From Planctellipticum sp942493135 (GTDB lineage Bacteria > Planctomycetota > Planctomycetia > Planctomycetales > Planctomycetaceae): a stretch of DNA of 64,000 nucleotides. Shown here in pieces: positions 8,982-18,288 of this stretch. The translations under genes were made by a program, and so were the position numbers. The DNA lies in the NCBI GenBank assembly GCA_942493135.1, contig OW818684.1:7316001-7380000 (forward strand), given 5' to 3'. The notes beneath the pieces are model-generated. The model had not been told where the DNA came from and ran no database searches. It worked only from the letters and a program-made list of their open reading frames with translations. The stretch's first letter is position 1. The number at the start of each line of letters is the position of its first letter.

Positions 8982-9872
8982 TCAGAGAAACTGCTCTACG
9001 CCCAGCCGGCGCGCCACCTGTTCGAGATCAAAATTCAGATCCAGTTCCGCCCCCAGCAGTTTGCGATTCACCGGCGCGAGTCGCTGGTAGTTGCGAAAGT
9101 TGATCGAGGTGCAATGCCCCTCTTCGACCCGCTTCCGGTCGAGCAACGTCACTCGCCCGCCGCAGCGGCGCTGCCAGTACATGATGCCCGTCCCGTGGTC
9201 ATAGTAGCACTTTCCGCGACGAATTCGCTCCTGCGGCGAAGGGCAGTTCGGATGACACTCGAAGTGCTGCCACCAGCCGGCGCCATGCCGGTACTGACTT
9301 TCGCTCGCGCCGGCGGTGGTGCAGCCCACCAGTTCCCAGTAACGGTGCTTGCGAAAACTGAGCCAGTTCCTGCGACCGCCGAGATCGCGAACGGCCGCCA
9401 TCCGCCCGTCCGGCAGTCCGACGAAGGTGTCCGCCAGGTCGCGCATGACGTCCAGGCGACACAGCAGGTCGGAGTGCCAGAAGGCCAGCCGGGGCGTCCA
9501 CAGGAAGGCGAACTCCAGCGGAAAGTGCATGTACATCAAAGGAAAGCCGAAGTCGCGATTGAAATCAATAACGACGGCGTCGATGGCCGAGGAGGGGGGG
9601 GCGAAGCGGGGATCGTAGCCGATGACGGGAGTCCAGCCGACCTCGCGGACGAGACGGCTCTGGATGCGGGTCCAGCGATCGTTGACGTGCCAGCAGAGCC
9701 AGGGGCGTTCGACGCCGGCGACCGCGGCACGCCAGGCTTCGGCAGCGGCAAAGATCCGCTCGACCGGCAGGGTGAATGCCTGCCAGTTGCCGATGCCGAT
9801 GTGGTGATCGAGGGGGGCGCGTTGTCCCGCCGCCGGAACGCCATCGTGCGTGGGGACTCCGTCGTCAGTCAT
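8982..9872 (-). CDS. Unassigned protein, possibly a GT-A-like glycosyltransferase
   Basis: A 296-residue soluble protein without signal peptide or membrane helix. It is rich in Trp, His and Arg and contains suggestive blocks: AVVIDFNRDFGFPLMY, LAFWHSDLLCRLDVMRD, RYWELVGCTTAGAS and GWWQHFECHPNCP. The SDLL and ELVGCTT segments resemble nucleotide-sugar-binding regions of GT-A enzymes, but I do not recognise the family with certainty. The ATG at 9872 overlaps the TGA of the preceding GT4 gene (ATGA), so the two are translationally coupled. Its place between a GT4 and the polymerase-like gene favours a role in glycan assembly. Confidence 0.7.
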   Translation of the reverse strand: MTDDGVPTHDGVPAAGQRAPLDHHIGIGNWQAFTLPVERIFAAAEAWRAAVAGVERPWLCWHVNDRWTRIQSRLVREVGWTPVIGYDPRFAPPSSAIDAVVIDFNRDFGFPLMYMHFPLEFAFLWTPRLAFWHSDLLCRLDVMRDLADTFVGLPDGRMAAVRDLGGRRNWLSFRKHRYWELVGCTTAGASESQYRHGAGWWQHFECHPNCPSPQERIRRGKCYYDHGTGIMYWQRRCGGRVTLLDRKRVEEGHCTSINFRNYQRLAPVNRKLLGAELDLNFDLEQVARRLGVEQFL

Positions 9873-11035
9873 TTGAGGATGGGACTCCCAGCCTGGGAAT
9901 CGCTGGAACGGCGCGCCACAAGCGTGATAACTTCCTGCAGACGTCCGGCAACGGCTTCCGGCGAAAACTGTTCGCGAACCTGCCGCTGTCCGGCAACGGC
10001 AGCCGCGTGACGTCGACCGTCATCGTTCAGAAGTTCCACACAGATTCGGGCGAAACGCTCTGGCTCATCGGCGCGAAACAGTCCGGCGGCGTCCTGCAGC
10101 GGCAGTCCGTAGGCGCCGACCGTGGTACTGACGACTGCGCGCTGTTGCGAAAGAGCTTCCAGGATTTTGATGCGGGTTCCGCGACCCTCGTGGAGCGGGC
10201 AGATGCTCAGCGATGTGGCGGCCAGATACGGGGGAATTGCGTCGACGGGTCCGACGAATTCAACGCCATCGGCGAATCGCCAGGTCCAGTCGTCAGGGAT
10301 CTTCGCGGGGACGCGACCGACGACACGGAGCGTCGTACCGGGTCTCCGCTGGCGAATGCGGGGGAGAACCTGCTCAATGAACCAGCGCAGGCCCTGTTCG
10401 TTGGGAAGGTAGGCGAGTTCTCCGACGAACAGCAAGTCGGAGGGGGCGAGATCAATGTCCGCACCGTTGCCAGACGACAGCCCCGGAAAGGCGTTGGGGA
10501 CTACGTGGACGTTGGGAAGGTTCAGATACTGCGCGTCGTCCTCGCTGCAGACCAGCACGGCCCCGAACTGGCGGAGCGTCCGGCGCTCCGCCCAGCGGAC
10601 CAGACGATACCGCAGGTACTTGACAGGTCGCACCCACGAGGGACCGCGGCTGACTCCCTGCTGGCAGATTTGCGACGGAATGTCGTCGACATCCACGACA
10701 CAGCGAGCGAGCCGCGGCGGATGAGCCGCCCAGAGGGCGGCGAGGCGGTGGAGCAAAATCACGTCCACGTCCGCATCAAGTTCGGCAACCTTTCGCGACA
10801 GTTTTGATTTTGGCAGCCACAGCCAGCCCCAGCGGGCGGCCAGTTCGGAGGCGCGACCGTAGGAGCCGGCGAGGGGAAACTCCTCAGCGACAATTGATGT
10901 AACCGAAGCTGTCCCTCCGCCCATTCGCTCTAAGCATCTAAGCCGCAAGTCTGCGCCGTTGCGCGGAGAATCGCTACGACACCAGCTAAGAACGGCCACT
11001 CCCCGAACACTCTGCGCCGTCATCTCCCCGCTCAT
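9869..11035 (-). CDS. Glycosyltransferase, GT4 (GT-B fold)
   Basis: A 388-residue protein. The C-terminal half has the GT4 donor-site region: LLFVGELAYLPNEQGLRWF, LRVVGRVP, YLAATSLSICPLHEGRGTR and IKILEALSQQRAVVSTTVGA (the E-x7-E-like motif is partly altered: here HEGRGTRIKILEAL). The N-terminal half has the acceptor-side Rossmann fold. This C-terminal pattern matches two other transferases of the cluster (30355-31641 and 34539-35846), so the three are probably paralogues of the TIGR03087-like group. The start is the ATG at 11035 (AAGGCAGG upstream); earlier starts would run into the neighbouring gene. The stop overlaps the next ATG by 4 bases. Confidence 0.88.
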   Translation of the reverse strand: MSGEMTAQSVRGVAVLSWCRSDSPRNGADLRLRCLERMGGGTASVTSIVAEEFPLAGSYGRASELAARWGWLWLPKSKLSRKVAELDADVDVILLHRLAALWAAHPPRLARCVVDVDDIPSQICQQGVSRGPSWVRPVKYLRYRLVRWAERRTLRQFGAVLVCSEDDAQYLNLPNVHVVPNAFPGLSSGNGADIDLAPSDLLFVGELAYLPNEQGLRWFIEQVLPRIRQRRPGTTLRVVGRVPAKIPDDWTWRFADGVEFVGPVDAIPPYLAATSLSICPLHEGRGTRIKILEALSQQRAVVSTTVGAYGLPLQDAAGLFRADEPERFARICVELLNDDGRRHAAAVAGQRQVREQFSPEAVAGRLQEVITLVARRSSDSQAGSPILK

Positions 11036-11106
11036 GCCAACCTGCCTTAGCCTAATCGACACCCCCCAAGAACCAACTTGAAGGTCAAACAGACTCGCGT
11101 TGCGAG

Positions 11107-12309
11107 TCAACGCGCGCAGCTCGCGAGCAGAAGAGCCTCCGTCTCGTCTACCATACGACGTTCGGAAAACCACTTCGCTCGCTCTCTTCCACGCTCACCT
11201 ATGAGTCTACACTCCACGCGATTCCGGAGCATCCAAACGATTTTTTCATACAACTGCGAAGCATCGTCACTCTCAAACAACACGCCAGACACACCATCTT
11301 GAACTATCTCAGGAATTCCGCTGACATTCGATGCAACAACCGGAAGACCCGCAGACATAGCTTCGATAAGCGAAAACGGCTGCCCCTCAAACCTGCTCGG
11401 AAACACCAACATATCACTTATCCGCATCAGGCGCGACACGTCCGACCTAAACCCCAAAATGCGCACGTGATCCAGTACGCCCGCACTCCTGAACGCTTCA
11501 GTCAGTCTCAATCGCTCACTACCCTCGCCTGCTATTGCCAACACACAACGAGGAAACTCCCTTAACACACTTTGCATTACGCCGGGCAGCAGATCAAATC
11601 CCTTCTGTCGGTCCAATCGCCCCACACTCAGTAGTAGCTGATCACCCTCTGTCAACCCAAATTCTCTTCGTGCCGCTATTCGCTCCGCACCAGACAGATC
11701 GCTACACACCTCGCTCTCGCCCCCCCCCGCACCGTTATACACTCTCTCTATATCGTCTTCAGATAGCCCGCACCCCCGGGCCAGTACAGATCGATTCTCA
11801 TCGGAGACACATACCCACTTTTGGCGTCGTTGTTTCGCCCATAGGTGAGCAACCCGCATCCGCCCAACAAACTCATACTTCGGCTTAACAAGCTGAAACA
11901 CAGCGACTGTCGGCACCTTCATAACCCCGCACGCCAAGACCGCTCCACAGCCACCATCTGGCCAAGGCAATGCGATGTGAACAACACTCGGCCTTACACG
12001 CATAAGTGCACACACCACGGATCCGAACGCTGGAAACAACACACTGAAATCACGCGCCGTCCGCCCTGACGGGACACCAATCGGCAAGTTCAACACCCTA
12101 ATATTTGCAGCTGCATAATCCCTCGCCAGCGAACTCATGCCAGAAACCAAAGGAAAACCGGCAACGACATTCCACCCACGAGACGCAAGGCACCGCGCCA
12201 TCGTTAAACCGTATTCCTCTGCCCCTCCTCGAATTACAGAAGGCAGAAGCTGAAGAATGGTGGACCTACGCTGGACGCTTTCTGCCATTGCGTTAAGATC
12301 TCCTGACAT
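11107..12309 (-). CDS. Glycosyltransferase, GT4, in a low-GC segment
   Basis: A 400-residue GT-B protein. N-terminal GGAEEYGLTMA block for acceptor binding; C-terminal LLSVGRLDRQKGFDLL, VRILGFRSDV, DMLVFPSRFEGQPFSLIEAM (E-x7-E motif) and GLPVVASNVSGIPEIV. It transfers a sugar from a nucleotide donor to a growing lipid-linked glycan in the cytoplasm. The ATG at 12309 shares its A with the TGA of the upstream methyltransferase (TGATG), so that start is firm. Base composition is visibly lower in GC than neighbouring transferases (about 42-57 % in sample lines), as if acquired separately. Confidence 0.93.
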   Translation of the reverse strand: MSGDLNAMAESVQRRSTILQLLPSVIRGGAEEYGLTMARCLASRGWNVVAGFPLVSGMSSLARDYAAANIRVLNLPIGVPSGRTARDFSVLFPAFGSVVCALMRVRPSVVHIALPWPDGGCGAVLACGVMKVPTVAVFQLVKPKYEFVGRMRVAHLWAKQRRQKWVCVSDENRSVLARGCGLSEDDIERVYNGAGGGESEVCSDLSGAERIAARREFGLTEGDQLLLSVGRLDRQKGFDLLPGVMQSVLREFPRCVLAIAGEGSERLRLTEAFRSAGVLDHVRILGFRSDVSRLMRISDMLVFPSRFEGQPFSLIEAMSAGLPVVASNVSGIPEIVQDGVSGVLFESDDASQLYEKIVWMLRNRVECRLIGERGRERAKWFSERRMVDETEALLLASCAR

Positions 12310-12908
12310 CACTTTGTAAGGACCCACACTGTTCCAACAACCTCGGAAGGACCGCCCGCCTCATCGACAGCACGCATAACCCCAGGAAACTCGTCCGAGT
12401 AGTCGTGACCGCAGATGATCGCGCTGTTAACTTTCCGGGCCCACCGAATGTCCCGAGAAGTGTGTTCGTACGTATGTATTGCATCAAGCAGAACCAGAGA
12501 CGGCGCCCCCTGTTGCCATCCATTGTAGAAGTCTTCCTTGTCGGACTCAATCAGAGTAACGGACATTCGTTCCTTCGCGGCATTCAATGAGTGGCGAGTG
12601 AGGGCTCGATGTTCCTGAGGCGTGAGTCCCCAGGGATTCCACGCAAAGTTGTCCACGCAGATCAGCTCCTTATCGAGAGCTTTGACGCTGCAGACGTCGA
12701 GTGCGGTCGCGCCTGCAAGGGTTCCAATCTCGACAATTGGCCCTTCGATTTGCTGTGCTCGGCCAACCAGTCGCCGCAACAAATCGAGCTCCTCACCGCT
12801 TAACGTTCCGACTGAAAGATCAAGCCGCGGTCGCGCCGCGACCTGGGGATGTAACTTTCGTGCAATGTAGTTTAGGCCGCGGGCCAGGAAGATTCTCGCA
12901 CCGTTCAT
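12309..12908 (-). CDS. Class I SAM-dependent methyltransferase (Methyltransf_24 type)
   Basis: A 199-residue protein with the motif I variant PIVEIGTLAGATALD, an acidic CVDNF segment after strand 2, LVLLDAIHTYEHTSRDI and ICGHDYSDEFPGVMRAVDEA. The last two blocks (Asp-x2-His and the GHDY...PGV..AvdE pattern) are typical of methyltransferases associated with polysaccharide and natural-product clusters. It likely O-methylates a sugar or a capping residue. It is coupled to the downstream GT4 by a TGATG overlap. It follows a 740-base non-coding stretch, so it could be the first gene of a sub-transcript. Substrate unknown. Confidence 0.85.
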   Translation of the reverse strand: MNGARIFLARGLNYIARKLHPQVAARPRLDLSVGTLSGEELDLLRRLVGRAQQIEGPIVEIGTLAGATALDVCSVKALDKELICVDNFAWNPWGLTPQEHRALTRHSLNAAKERMSVTLIESDKEDFYNGWQQGAPSLVLLDAIHTYEHTSRDIRWARKVNSAIICGHDYSDEFPGVMRAVDEAGGPSEVVGTVWVLTK

Positions 12909-13649
12909 ATTTTGCCACCGTGAGTAGAATAGTAGTCAAGGTTTGACCTGAGCGACTGCGTCGTTGACACGCAACTGTTCGGACGGACGCGTTTTGGCTT
13001 TCGAATCTTGCGGTGTGCTTGCGCAAGTATCACGTCATCTGAATTCGTACTCTTTGCATTTGTCACCGTTCCTTCTGACGGGCCATTGCGGACAGTCGCT
13101 ACTGTGTCGTGAAGAATGATAGTTTTGTGGTATCCTCGCACTAATTAGTCAAGAGTGTTGATGAATTGTGTCAGCTCACGAACAATTCGAGCCTTCTTAG
13201 ACACGCACAGTCAGGATGTCATCGTTTTGGCATGAGTACAATCGCGTAAGGCAGCAACACCCCGTTGTTCGCGCCGCCTCCAGCACCTCGATGGCAGCTT
13301 TTGCGCCGCTCGTTGCGCCTCATAATTGATGAGCGTCGGAAGCACCGGTGGCTGCGACAGGGCGATGGACAAATTCGGAGGGGCTGAAATCTTCAACCGC
13401 CAGCCTTTGGCCCTTACGCAGCAACGTGTTGGCCGGCTTTCCAGATCCCGACAATCTGCCTAACTGTATTTGTTCTCCAGGCGCTGAAGAGACTTCTGCC
13501 TGTCTGATGTCCTTTCGTACTACTGTTCAACCGGATGGATCACCAGATTCGCCGTCGACAGACGATCTGCACACTCAAGCCGCCGCGGATTACCTTGCGG
13601 CAAATTCCACATCAAAGGCAGGTCGGCAGCGCCGCATCTCCGCAGTGTT
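12909..13649. other. 741-base stretch without a supported gene
   Basis: Low GC (about 42 % in parts) between the methyltransferase and the acyltransferase genes. Open frames in it (for example plus 13348-13653, 101 codons; minus 12905-13141) lack a ribosome site, a coding-like third-position bias or a recognisable motif. On the minus strand TTGACT at about 13150 precedes an AT-rich area and could be a -35 element for the methyltransferase/GT4 pair, but no convincing -10 follows. The composition suggests the remains of an insertion or a recombination joint; I see no terminal inverted repeat or transposase fragment. Confidence 0.5.
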
Positions 13650-14789
13650 TTAGGCTGACAGTTCGCTCGCGACGATTCCGCACGGTTGCTCCACAATCGG
13701 GACCGGCACGACCTGAGAATTCATGAATCTCCGCTCCACATTCCGATGAAATACAATTGCGAGCGAGAGTGAGGCCACTAGGCAGGCCGGCAACGTCACC
13801 AGCAGCGTCGGCGCGGGGCCTGTGATTCCTAGCTGCTCGCAGGCTCGACTGACGATAATCACCAACGGCTGATGCGTCAGATAGACGCTGTAGCACATCA
13901 TTCCACACAGCGATACTGGACGAGCCCAGCGGGCGGCGTGCAACCGCCCGTCCCAGCGGTAAATGGCGATCAGCAGCGCAGCAAACCCCAGCGCCGTGGG
14001 GTTGGACTGAATTTGCGAAGCCAGCAGCAGCGCCGTGCCGATTGCGGCGCGAAGGGGCCAGGCGGCCAGATGCACCGCATAATACACCGCAATTCCTGCG
14101 GCAAACGGGATCCAGTTGCCGTCGAAGAAGAATCCGTGGATGGCTTCGCTCGGAAGAAAGGAAGCCGCCAGACGAACCGCGATGGTCACCGCGAAAAACA
14201 CCGCGAACATGTAACGCGGCGCCGCCAGCAGCACCAGCCCTACGAGGAGATAGAACTGCTCCTCGTAGCACAGCGTCCAGAGATGCCCGATCAGATAGTG
14301 CCGGGTGGGATCGCCAATGACGTGATACCGCCACGATTCGGTCAGCGTGAAGCTGCCGGCCCACTGCCAGACCGAGGCGTGCCAGGGATCGGACCACGGT
14401 GCTCCACCGGCAACTTCCGGCCACATGACGGCAAGAAGGCTGATCAGCGGCAGGGCGATTGCCAGATAGATCCAGAGAGGTGGAAAAATGCGGCGGAGCC
14501 GTCGGAAGAAGTAGTTGCGAATTGGCAGCTTGCGATCGCGATGGCTGACTGCCGAGGCGGTGATGCAGTAGCCGGAAATCACGAAGAACATCGGGACGCC
14601 GGGCGGAAGACAATGAATGAGACGAAGCCCCCACATTCCGGCGTCGGAGACTGAGGCAATGGTCGCGGGGATGGCCGGCTTCGTAAACATGAAGTTGTCA
14701 AGCGAATGCCCCATGACCACGATGAGACAGGCCACGCCGCGCCAGAAGTCGAGCGAGTGATAACGGCGGGGAGGCGGCAGGGACGACAC
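13650..14789 (-). CDS. Acyltransferase 3 family protein (OafA/YrhL-like)
   Basis: A 379-residue polytopic membrane protein with about 10 helices. The N-terminus shows the family hallmark: YHSLDFWRGVACLIVVMGHS (a catalytic His in the first helix), followed by FFVISGYCI and FFRRLRRIFPPLWIY. Such enzymes O-acetylate (or otherwise acylate) sugars of EPS, O-antigen or peptidoglycan using acyl-CoA across the inner membrane. GTG start at 14789. It lacks the C-terminal SGNH domain found in some relatives. It lies between a GT4 gene and the low-GC gap. The SGNH hydrolase at the end of the cluster could act on the groups this enzyme adds, which is inference. Confidence 0.92.
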   Translation of the reverse strand: MSSLPPPRRYHSLDFWRGVACLIVVMGHSLDNFMFTKPAIPATIASVSDAGMWGLRLIHCLPPGVPMFFVISGYCITASAVSHRDRKLPIRNYFFRRLRRIFPPLWIYLAIALPLISLLAVMWPEVAGGAPWSDPWHASVWQWAGSFTLTESWRYHVIGDPTRHYLIGHLWTLCYEEQFYLLVGLVLLAAPRYMFAVFFAVTIAVRLAASFLPSEAIHGFFFDGNWIPFAAGIAVYYAVHLAAWPLRAAIGTALLLASQIQSNPTALGFAALLIAIYRWDGRLHAARWARPVSLCGMMCYSVYLTHQPLVIIVSRACEQLGITGPAPTLLVTLPACLVASLSLAIVFHRNVERRFMNSQVVPVPIVEQPCGIVASELSA

Positions 14790-14822
14790 GAGAAAGCTCC
14801 GAGGACAAATCCGGCAATGAGA

Positions 14823-16013
14823 TCAGGAATGCTGTCTTGCTCCGACCCGGTTTCGAGCAGCGGGCGCGGACAGATGTTTCGTATTAAACTTCGCAAGCAC
14901 GTCCTGGTAGACGGCCTGGGCCGCCTCCACATGGTTTCTCAAACTGAAGACCAGCTCGCAGCGTTCCCGGGCCGCGGCGCCGGCGACCTGACAGGACCGC
15001 GGCTCCGTCAGCGCCCGAGCCAGCACGTGTTTGAGGGCCGGCGGATTCGCGGGTGGAACCAGCCAGCCTGTCTCTCCGTCGACGATCATCTCCGGGATGC
15101 CCCCGGTATCTCCCCCGATGACTGGCAGACCGTGTGCCATCGCTTCCAGTGTGGCATTACCGAGGGGCTCGACGCGAGAGGGGACCGTCGCAATGTGAGC
15201 GGCGGTCAGCCATTCGGGGACGTCCCTGCGGAATCCGACGAAGCGGGGGGTGATGCCGAGTTGCGCGGCGAGCTGCTCCATCTCCACCCGATAGGCGCCG
15301 GCGTTCTGAATGTCGTCGCCGACGACGACCAGTTCGGCGCCGGCGGCGACGTCTGCGGGCAACTGCGCCCACGCCTGAAGCAGATCGGAGACGCCCTTGC
15401 GTTCCACAATCTGACCCGCGTACAAAACGATGGTCTTCTCCCGCGGAAGTCCCAGCCGGGCCCGCGCCGCCTGGCGGTCGTCGGAAGAGGGAAGAGCCGA
15501 CAACGGCAGTCCGTCATACAGGACGCATGTCCGCTGGGCGGCGAGTCGCGGCGACTCGCTGCGAAGAGTCTCCTGCAAATACTGCGACACGAAGACGTGG
15601 CATTCCGCTCCCGACCGGTTCATCCAGTCGATCGAGACGCGATCAAAGAGAAAGCGATGATGACAGATGCGCGGGATATCGAGGCCTTTTGCGGCGGACG
15701 AGACCACCTGATGCGTCGGCAGGTCGTTGCTGTGAATGATGTCCGGCTGCCAGGAGCGGAAGAAACCGCGCAGACAATGTCTCGCCCAGAGGTATCGCGG
15801 CAACTTCCATTTGTCGCGCATCGGGGTATCGAAGACCCGGCAATCCAGTCCGGCGGCGCGGTAGCGCGCGGCGACTTCGTTCTCGAATCCGGCCAGCAGA
15901 ACGACCGTGTGCCCGGCCTCCTGCAGACCGACCGCAAGACGTTCGCAGGCGACCTCGGCGCCGCCGACAAAAGGGGAGCGGGCGACCAGACAAATGCGCA
16001 GTTTGTCCATCAC
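14823..16013 (-). CDS. Glycosyltransferase, GT4
   Basis: A 396-residue GT-B protein. N-terminal FVGGAEVACERLAVGL; C-terminal IVLYAGQIVERKGVSDLLQA, RFVGFRRDVPEWL, HIATVPSRVEPLGNATLEAM (E-x7-E motif) and GLPVIGGDTGGIPEMI. A typical cytoplasmic retaining sugar transferase. The GTG at 16013 has AGAAGG 7 bases upstream and overlaps the stop of the upstream GT4 as GTGA; the ATG immediately after (16010) is the alternative and differs by one residue. Donor and linkage cannot be read from sequence. Confidence 0.93.
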   Translation of the reverse strand: MMDKLRICLVARSPFVGGAEVACERLAVGLQEAGHTVVLLAGFENEVAARYRAAGLDCRVFDTPMRDKWKLPRYLWARHCLRGFFRSWQPDIIHSNDLPTHQVVSSAAKGLDIPRICHHRFLFDRVSIDWMNRSGAECHVFVSQYLQETLRSESPRLAAQRTCVLYDGLPLSALPSSDDRQAARARLGLPREKTIVLYAGQIVERKGVSDLLQAWAQLPADVAAGAELVVVGDDIQNAGAYRVEMEQLAAQLGITPRFVGFRRDVPEWLTAAHIATVPSRVEPLGNATLEAMAHGLPVIGGDTGGIPEMIVDGETGWLVPPANPPALKHVLARALTEPRSCQVAGAAARERCELVFSLRNHVEAAQAVYQDVLAKFNTKHLSAPAARNRVGARQHS

Positions 16014-17161
16014 GCGAAGACCTTCTTTCGGTCGGACGCCGGAGCGATGGTCCCGAGAACGGCGTTGTATTCGCGCCAGAGCAACTCGCAGTTCTGACGC
16101 ATGTCGAACGCCGTTTCCACGCGCTGGCGGGCCGTAATCCGAGTTCTGGCAATCCGCTCCGGATCGTCAAGCCACTGCTTGAGCGCCGTCGTCAGGGCCG
16201 GGATATCGTCTTGCGGGGTGATTTCCCCGCCGCCGGGGAGAATCTGCGAGTCGACCGATCTGCTGGCATATCCGACCACCGGGCAGCCGCAGGCCATTGC
16301 TTCGAGGACGCTGATGCTGCAGGCTTCCTCCTGGCTCGTATTCACGAAGAGGTCGAGCGCGTTGTAGAAGGGTCGCAGCTCCGTCAGATGGCCGGTCAGC
16401 ACGAGGCGGTTGCGGAGCCGATGCCTGACCTCATCGAGCAGTTTGATGCTGTAGGCGGTTTCGTCGGGAACCGACCCGCCGGCGATCACGACGCGCACGT
16501 CATCGGGCAACCTCTCCACAGCGGCAACGAGATGTTCGATCTGTTTTCGCGCGCGGAGCGCACACGCCACGCCGACGACTCGATCATTGCCGAGTCCGTA
16601 CTCCGCACGGAACTGATTGCGCAGTCCAGAATCCGGTCGGAAGTGCTGCAGATCCAGACCGTTGTTGAGGACGCGCCAGCGGTCCTCGGGGACGATCCCG
16701 GACACTCCCGGGCGACAATTTTCGAGATTTCCGGCCGACACGAAGAACATCCGCTCGGGGGGACGTTTGCCAAACGTCCAGCTGCAGAAGTCGCGGCCCA
16801 TGGTGAAGTGCACGCTGACGACGACGGGCAGGCCGGTCAGTCGGGCGAAGTATGATCCGATCGGATAGCAGTTCTGCTCGTTGCAGTGGATCAGCTCAAT
16901 GCGATGACGGCGGACGATCTTCCGGAGTTTCCAGAGTGCGGACAGAAACGGGAACGGGCGCCACTTTGACGGCAATGGCAGCGGGACGTGGTACGCGGGG
17001 ATGTCCTGTTCGCCGGCCCAGGCGTGAAAGGCACCGATCTGGTGAGAGACGAGAACGGGTTCCAGGCCCTCAGAACGGAGAAACCGGAACCAGCCCTCCG
17101 TCGGCACGGTCGTGCTGACGCGGTTGGGGTTGATGGTGAGGTAGAGGACTCTTCGTTTCAT
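16010..17161 (-). CDS. Glycosyltransferase, GT4
   Basis: A 383-residue GT-B protein. N-terminal half with LIHCNEQNCYPIG, then GVACALRARKQIEHLVAAV, RLVLTGHLTELRPFYNALDL, FVNTSQEEACSISVLEAMAC (E-x7-E motif) and GCPVVGYAS. The ATG at 17161 is used; an in-frame TTG lies 9 bases upstream. No clear ribosome site precedes it. Its stop overlaps the start of the next GT4 by 4 bases, so the two consecutive transferases are coupled. Acceptor and donor unknown. Confidence 0.92.
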   Translation of the reverse strand: MKRRVLYLTINPNRVSTTVPTEGWFRFLRSEGLEPVLVSHQIGAFHAWAGEQDIPAYHVPLPLPSKWRPFPFLSALWKLRKIVRRHRIELIHCNEQNCYPIGSYFARLTGLPVVVSVHFTMGRDFCSWTFGKRPPERMFFVSAGNLENCRPGVSGIVPEDRWRVLNNGLDLQHFRPDSGLRNQFRAEYGLGNDRVVGVACALRARKQIEHLVAAVERLPDDVRVVIAGGSVPDETAYSIKLLDEVRHRLRNRLVLTGHLTELRPFYNALDLFVNTSQEEACSISVLEAMACGCPVVGYASRSVDSQILPGGGEITPQDDIPALTTALKQWLDDPERIARTRITARQRVETAFDMRQNCELLWREYNAVLGTIAPASDRKKVFA

Positions 17162-17255
17162 AGGATTCAATCAACTTGGGCACCGGCGTAACAACTGCTT
17201 CTGCGCGGGAACCACGCATCACATCTTAGGCACCCCCCGCGCATTCGTAGAGAAA

Positions 17256-18209
17256 TTACGGAAACCCTAACGTCTGTCGGGCCTTTGCCACTACGGCCCT
17301 CACAACATTGCCGGACCGCATATATCGCCACGCTTCGGGGTGTGGCCCCCACGGGTGCCCTTCCCGCAGGCATCGTTCAATGGCGGCCTCATCCAGGCGG
17401 CCGGTCTCTTTGAACTTTATCAACAAGTGCTCCAGCAGCGTCCCCTGAATCTGCACAGGAGATCCGAAGAAATGCAATATAGACGCATATCGAGTGAGCT
17501 CAGGGCTCGTAGGAACCATGGTGTTATACGAATTCGGCAGAAGTGCAATTGGCTCCCCGATAGCGTCTGCTGCGATACTGAACGACACCTGATCAGAGAG
17601 ATGTACCACACGAGGATCAGCACACTCGCGAATCGCCGCCCAGGTATCGTACCATCGTGAAACAAATCGCGACGCACCGGCCGATGCCTCCATCAGAACG
17701 ACCCCATTATTGTACTTCGACTGCGGCATTCTGATTCCCAGACTCTTCAGTGACTGTTCTACGCACGCGGCTACCTCACTCGGCACGCGGCGCTGCCGCT
17801 CCTCGTCCGGCGTGTAATTAAAATCGTATGCTGCCGCTATCGACTGCACTTCGGGAATAGAGCGAGACACAGGTCTCAGAAACACAGTATCGCTATCCAC
17901 ATACAACAACCGGCCGTCAAGCAAGTGTCTTAGACGAATTCGCAGATCCTTGTTCCGCCTGACCGGATCGTCGTACGGGGAGGCTGCGACTAAGACCCGG
18001 CTACTGAGATTTAGCAATTCAGTGCGACGTAGCCCAAGCTCGTAACCGCATTCCGAGTCGGCGACGACGCAGACGTTCGCGTCCGGCTCGCAACGGCGCA
18101 AGGACAGCAGCGAGAGATGAAGCATATCTACATGCACGGAGTCAGCTGAACCTGTTACGACAAAACAGATCGTAGGCTTAGCTGCTTGCCCCACCGGGGG
18201 ATTGACCAT
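17256..18209 (-). CDS. GT-A nucleotide-sugar transferase (GT8-like)
   Basis: A 317-residue soluble protein. The segment LLDGRLLYVDSDTVFLRPV contains the DxD motif (Asp-Ser-Asp) used by GT8-type and related transferases to hold Mn2+ and the nucleotide sugar. KYNNGVVLMEA and HLSDQVSFSIA match the usual second and third blocks (NNG and DQ). The ATG at 18209 opens the gene. GC is lower than in flanking transferases (about 52 % in a sampled line). Gaps of about 80-95 bases separate it from both neighbours, unlike the tightly overlapped genes around it, so it may be a later insertion into the operon. Confidence 0.82.
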   Translation of the reverse strand: MVNPPVGQAAKPTICFVVTGSADSVHVDMLHLSLLSLRRCEPDANVCVVADSECGYELGLRRTELLNLSSRVLVAASPYDDPVRRNKDLRIRLRHLLDGRLLYVDSDTVFLRPVSRSIPEVQSIAAAYDFNYTPDEERQRRVPSEVAACVEQSLKSLGIRMPQSKYNNGVVLMEASAGASRFVSRWYDTWAAIRECADPRVVHLSDQVSFSIAADAIGEPIALLPNSYNTMVPTSPELTRYASILHFFGSPVQIQGTLLEHLLIKFKETGRLDEAAIERCLREGHPWGPHPEAWRYMRSGNVVRAVVAKARQTLGFP

Positions 18210-18288
18210 TTCGCTGACCTTCTGATCGGACTGAAGCTCGGCCTCCGAAGGAGTGAGCCGGAATTCGATCTGGCTTTCTACGCTTTCA

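Noticed and set aside
13348..13653. 101-codon plus-strand frame in the low-GC gap
   Set aside because: No ribosome site, mixed third-position bases, no recognisable motif.
14706..16097. 463-codon plus-strand frame
   Set aside because: Antisense of a GT4 gene with complete GT-B motifs.
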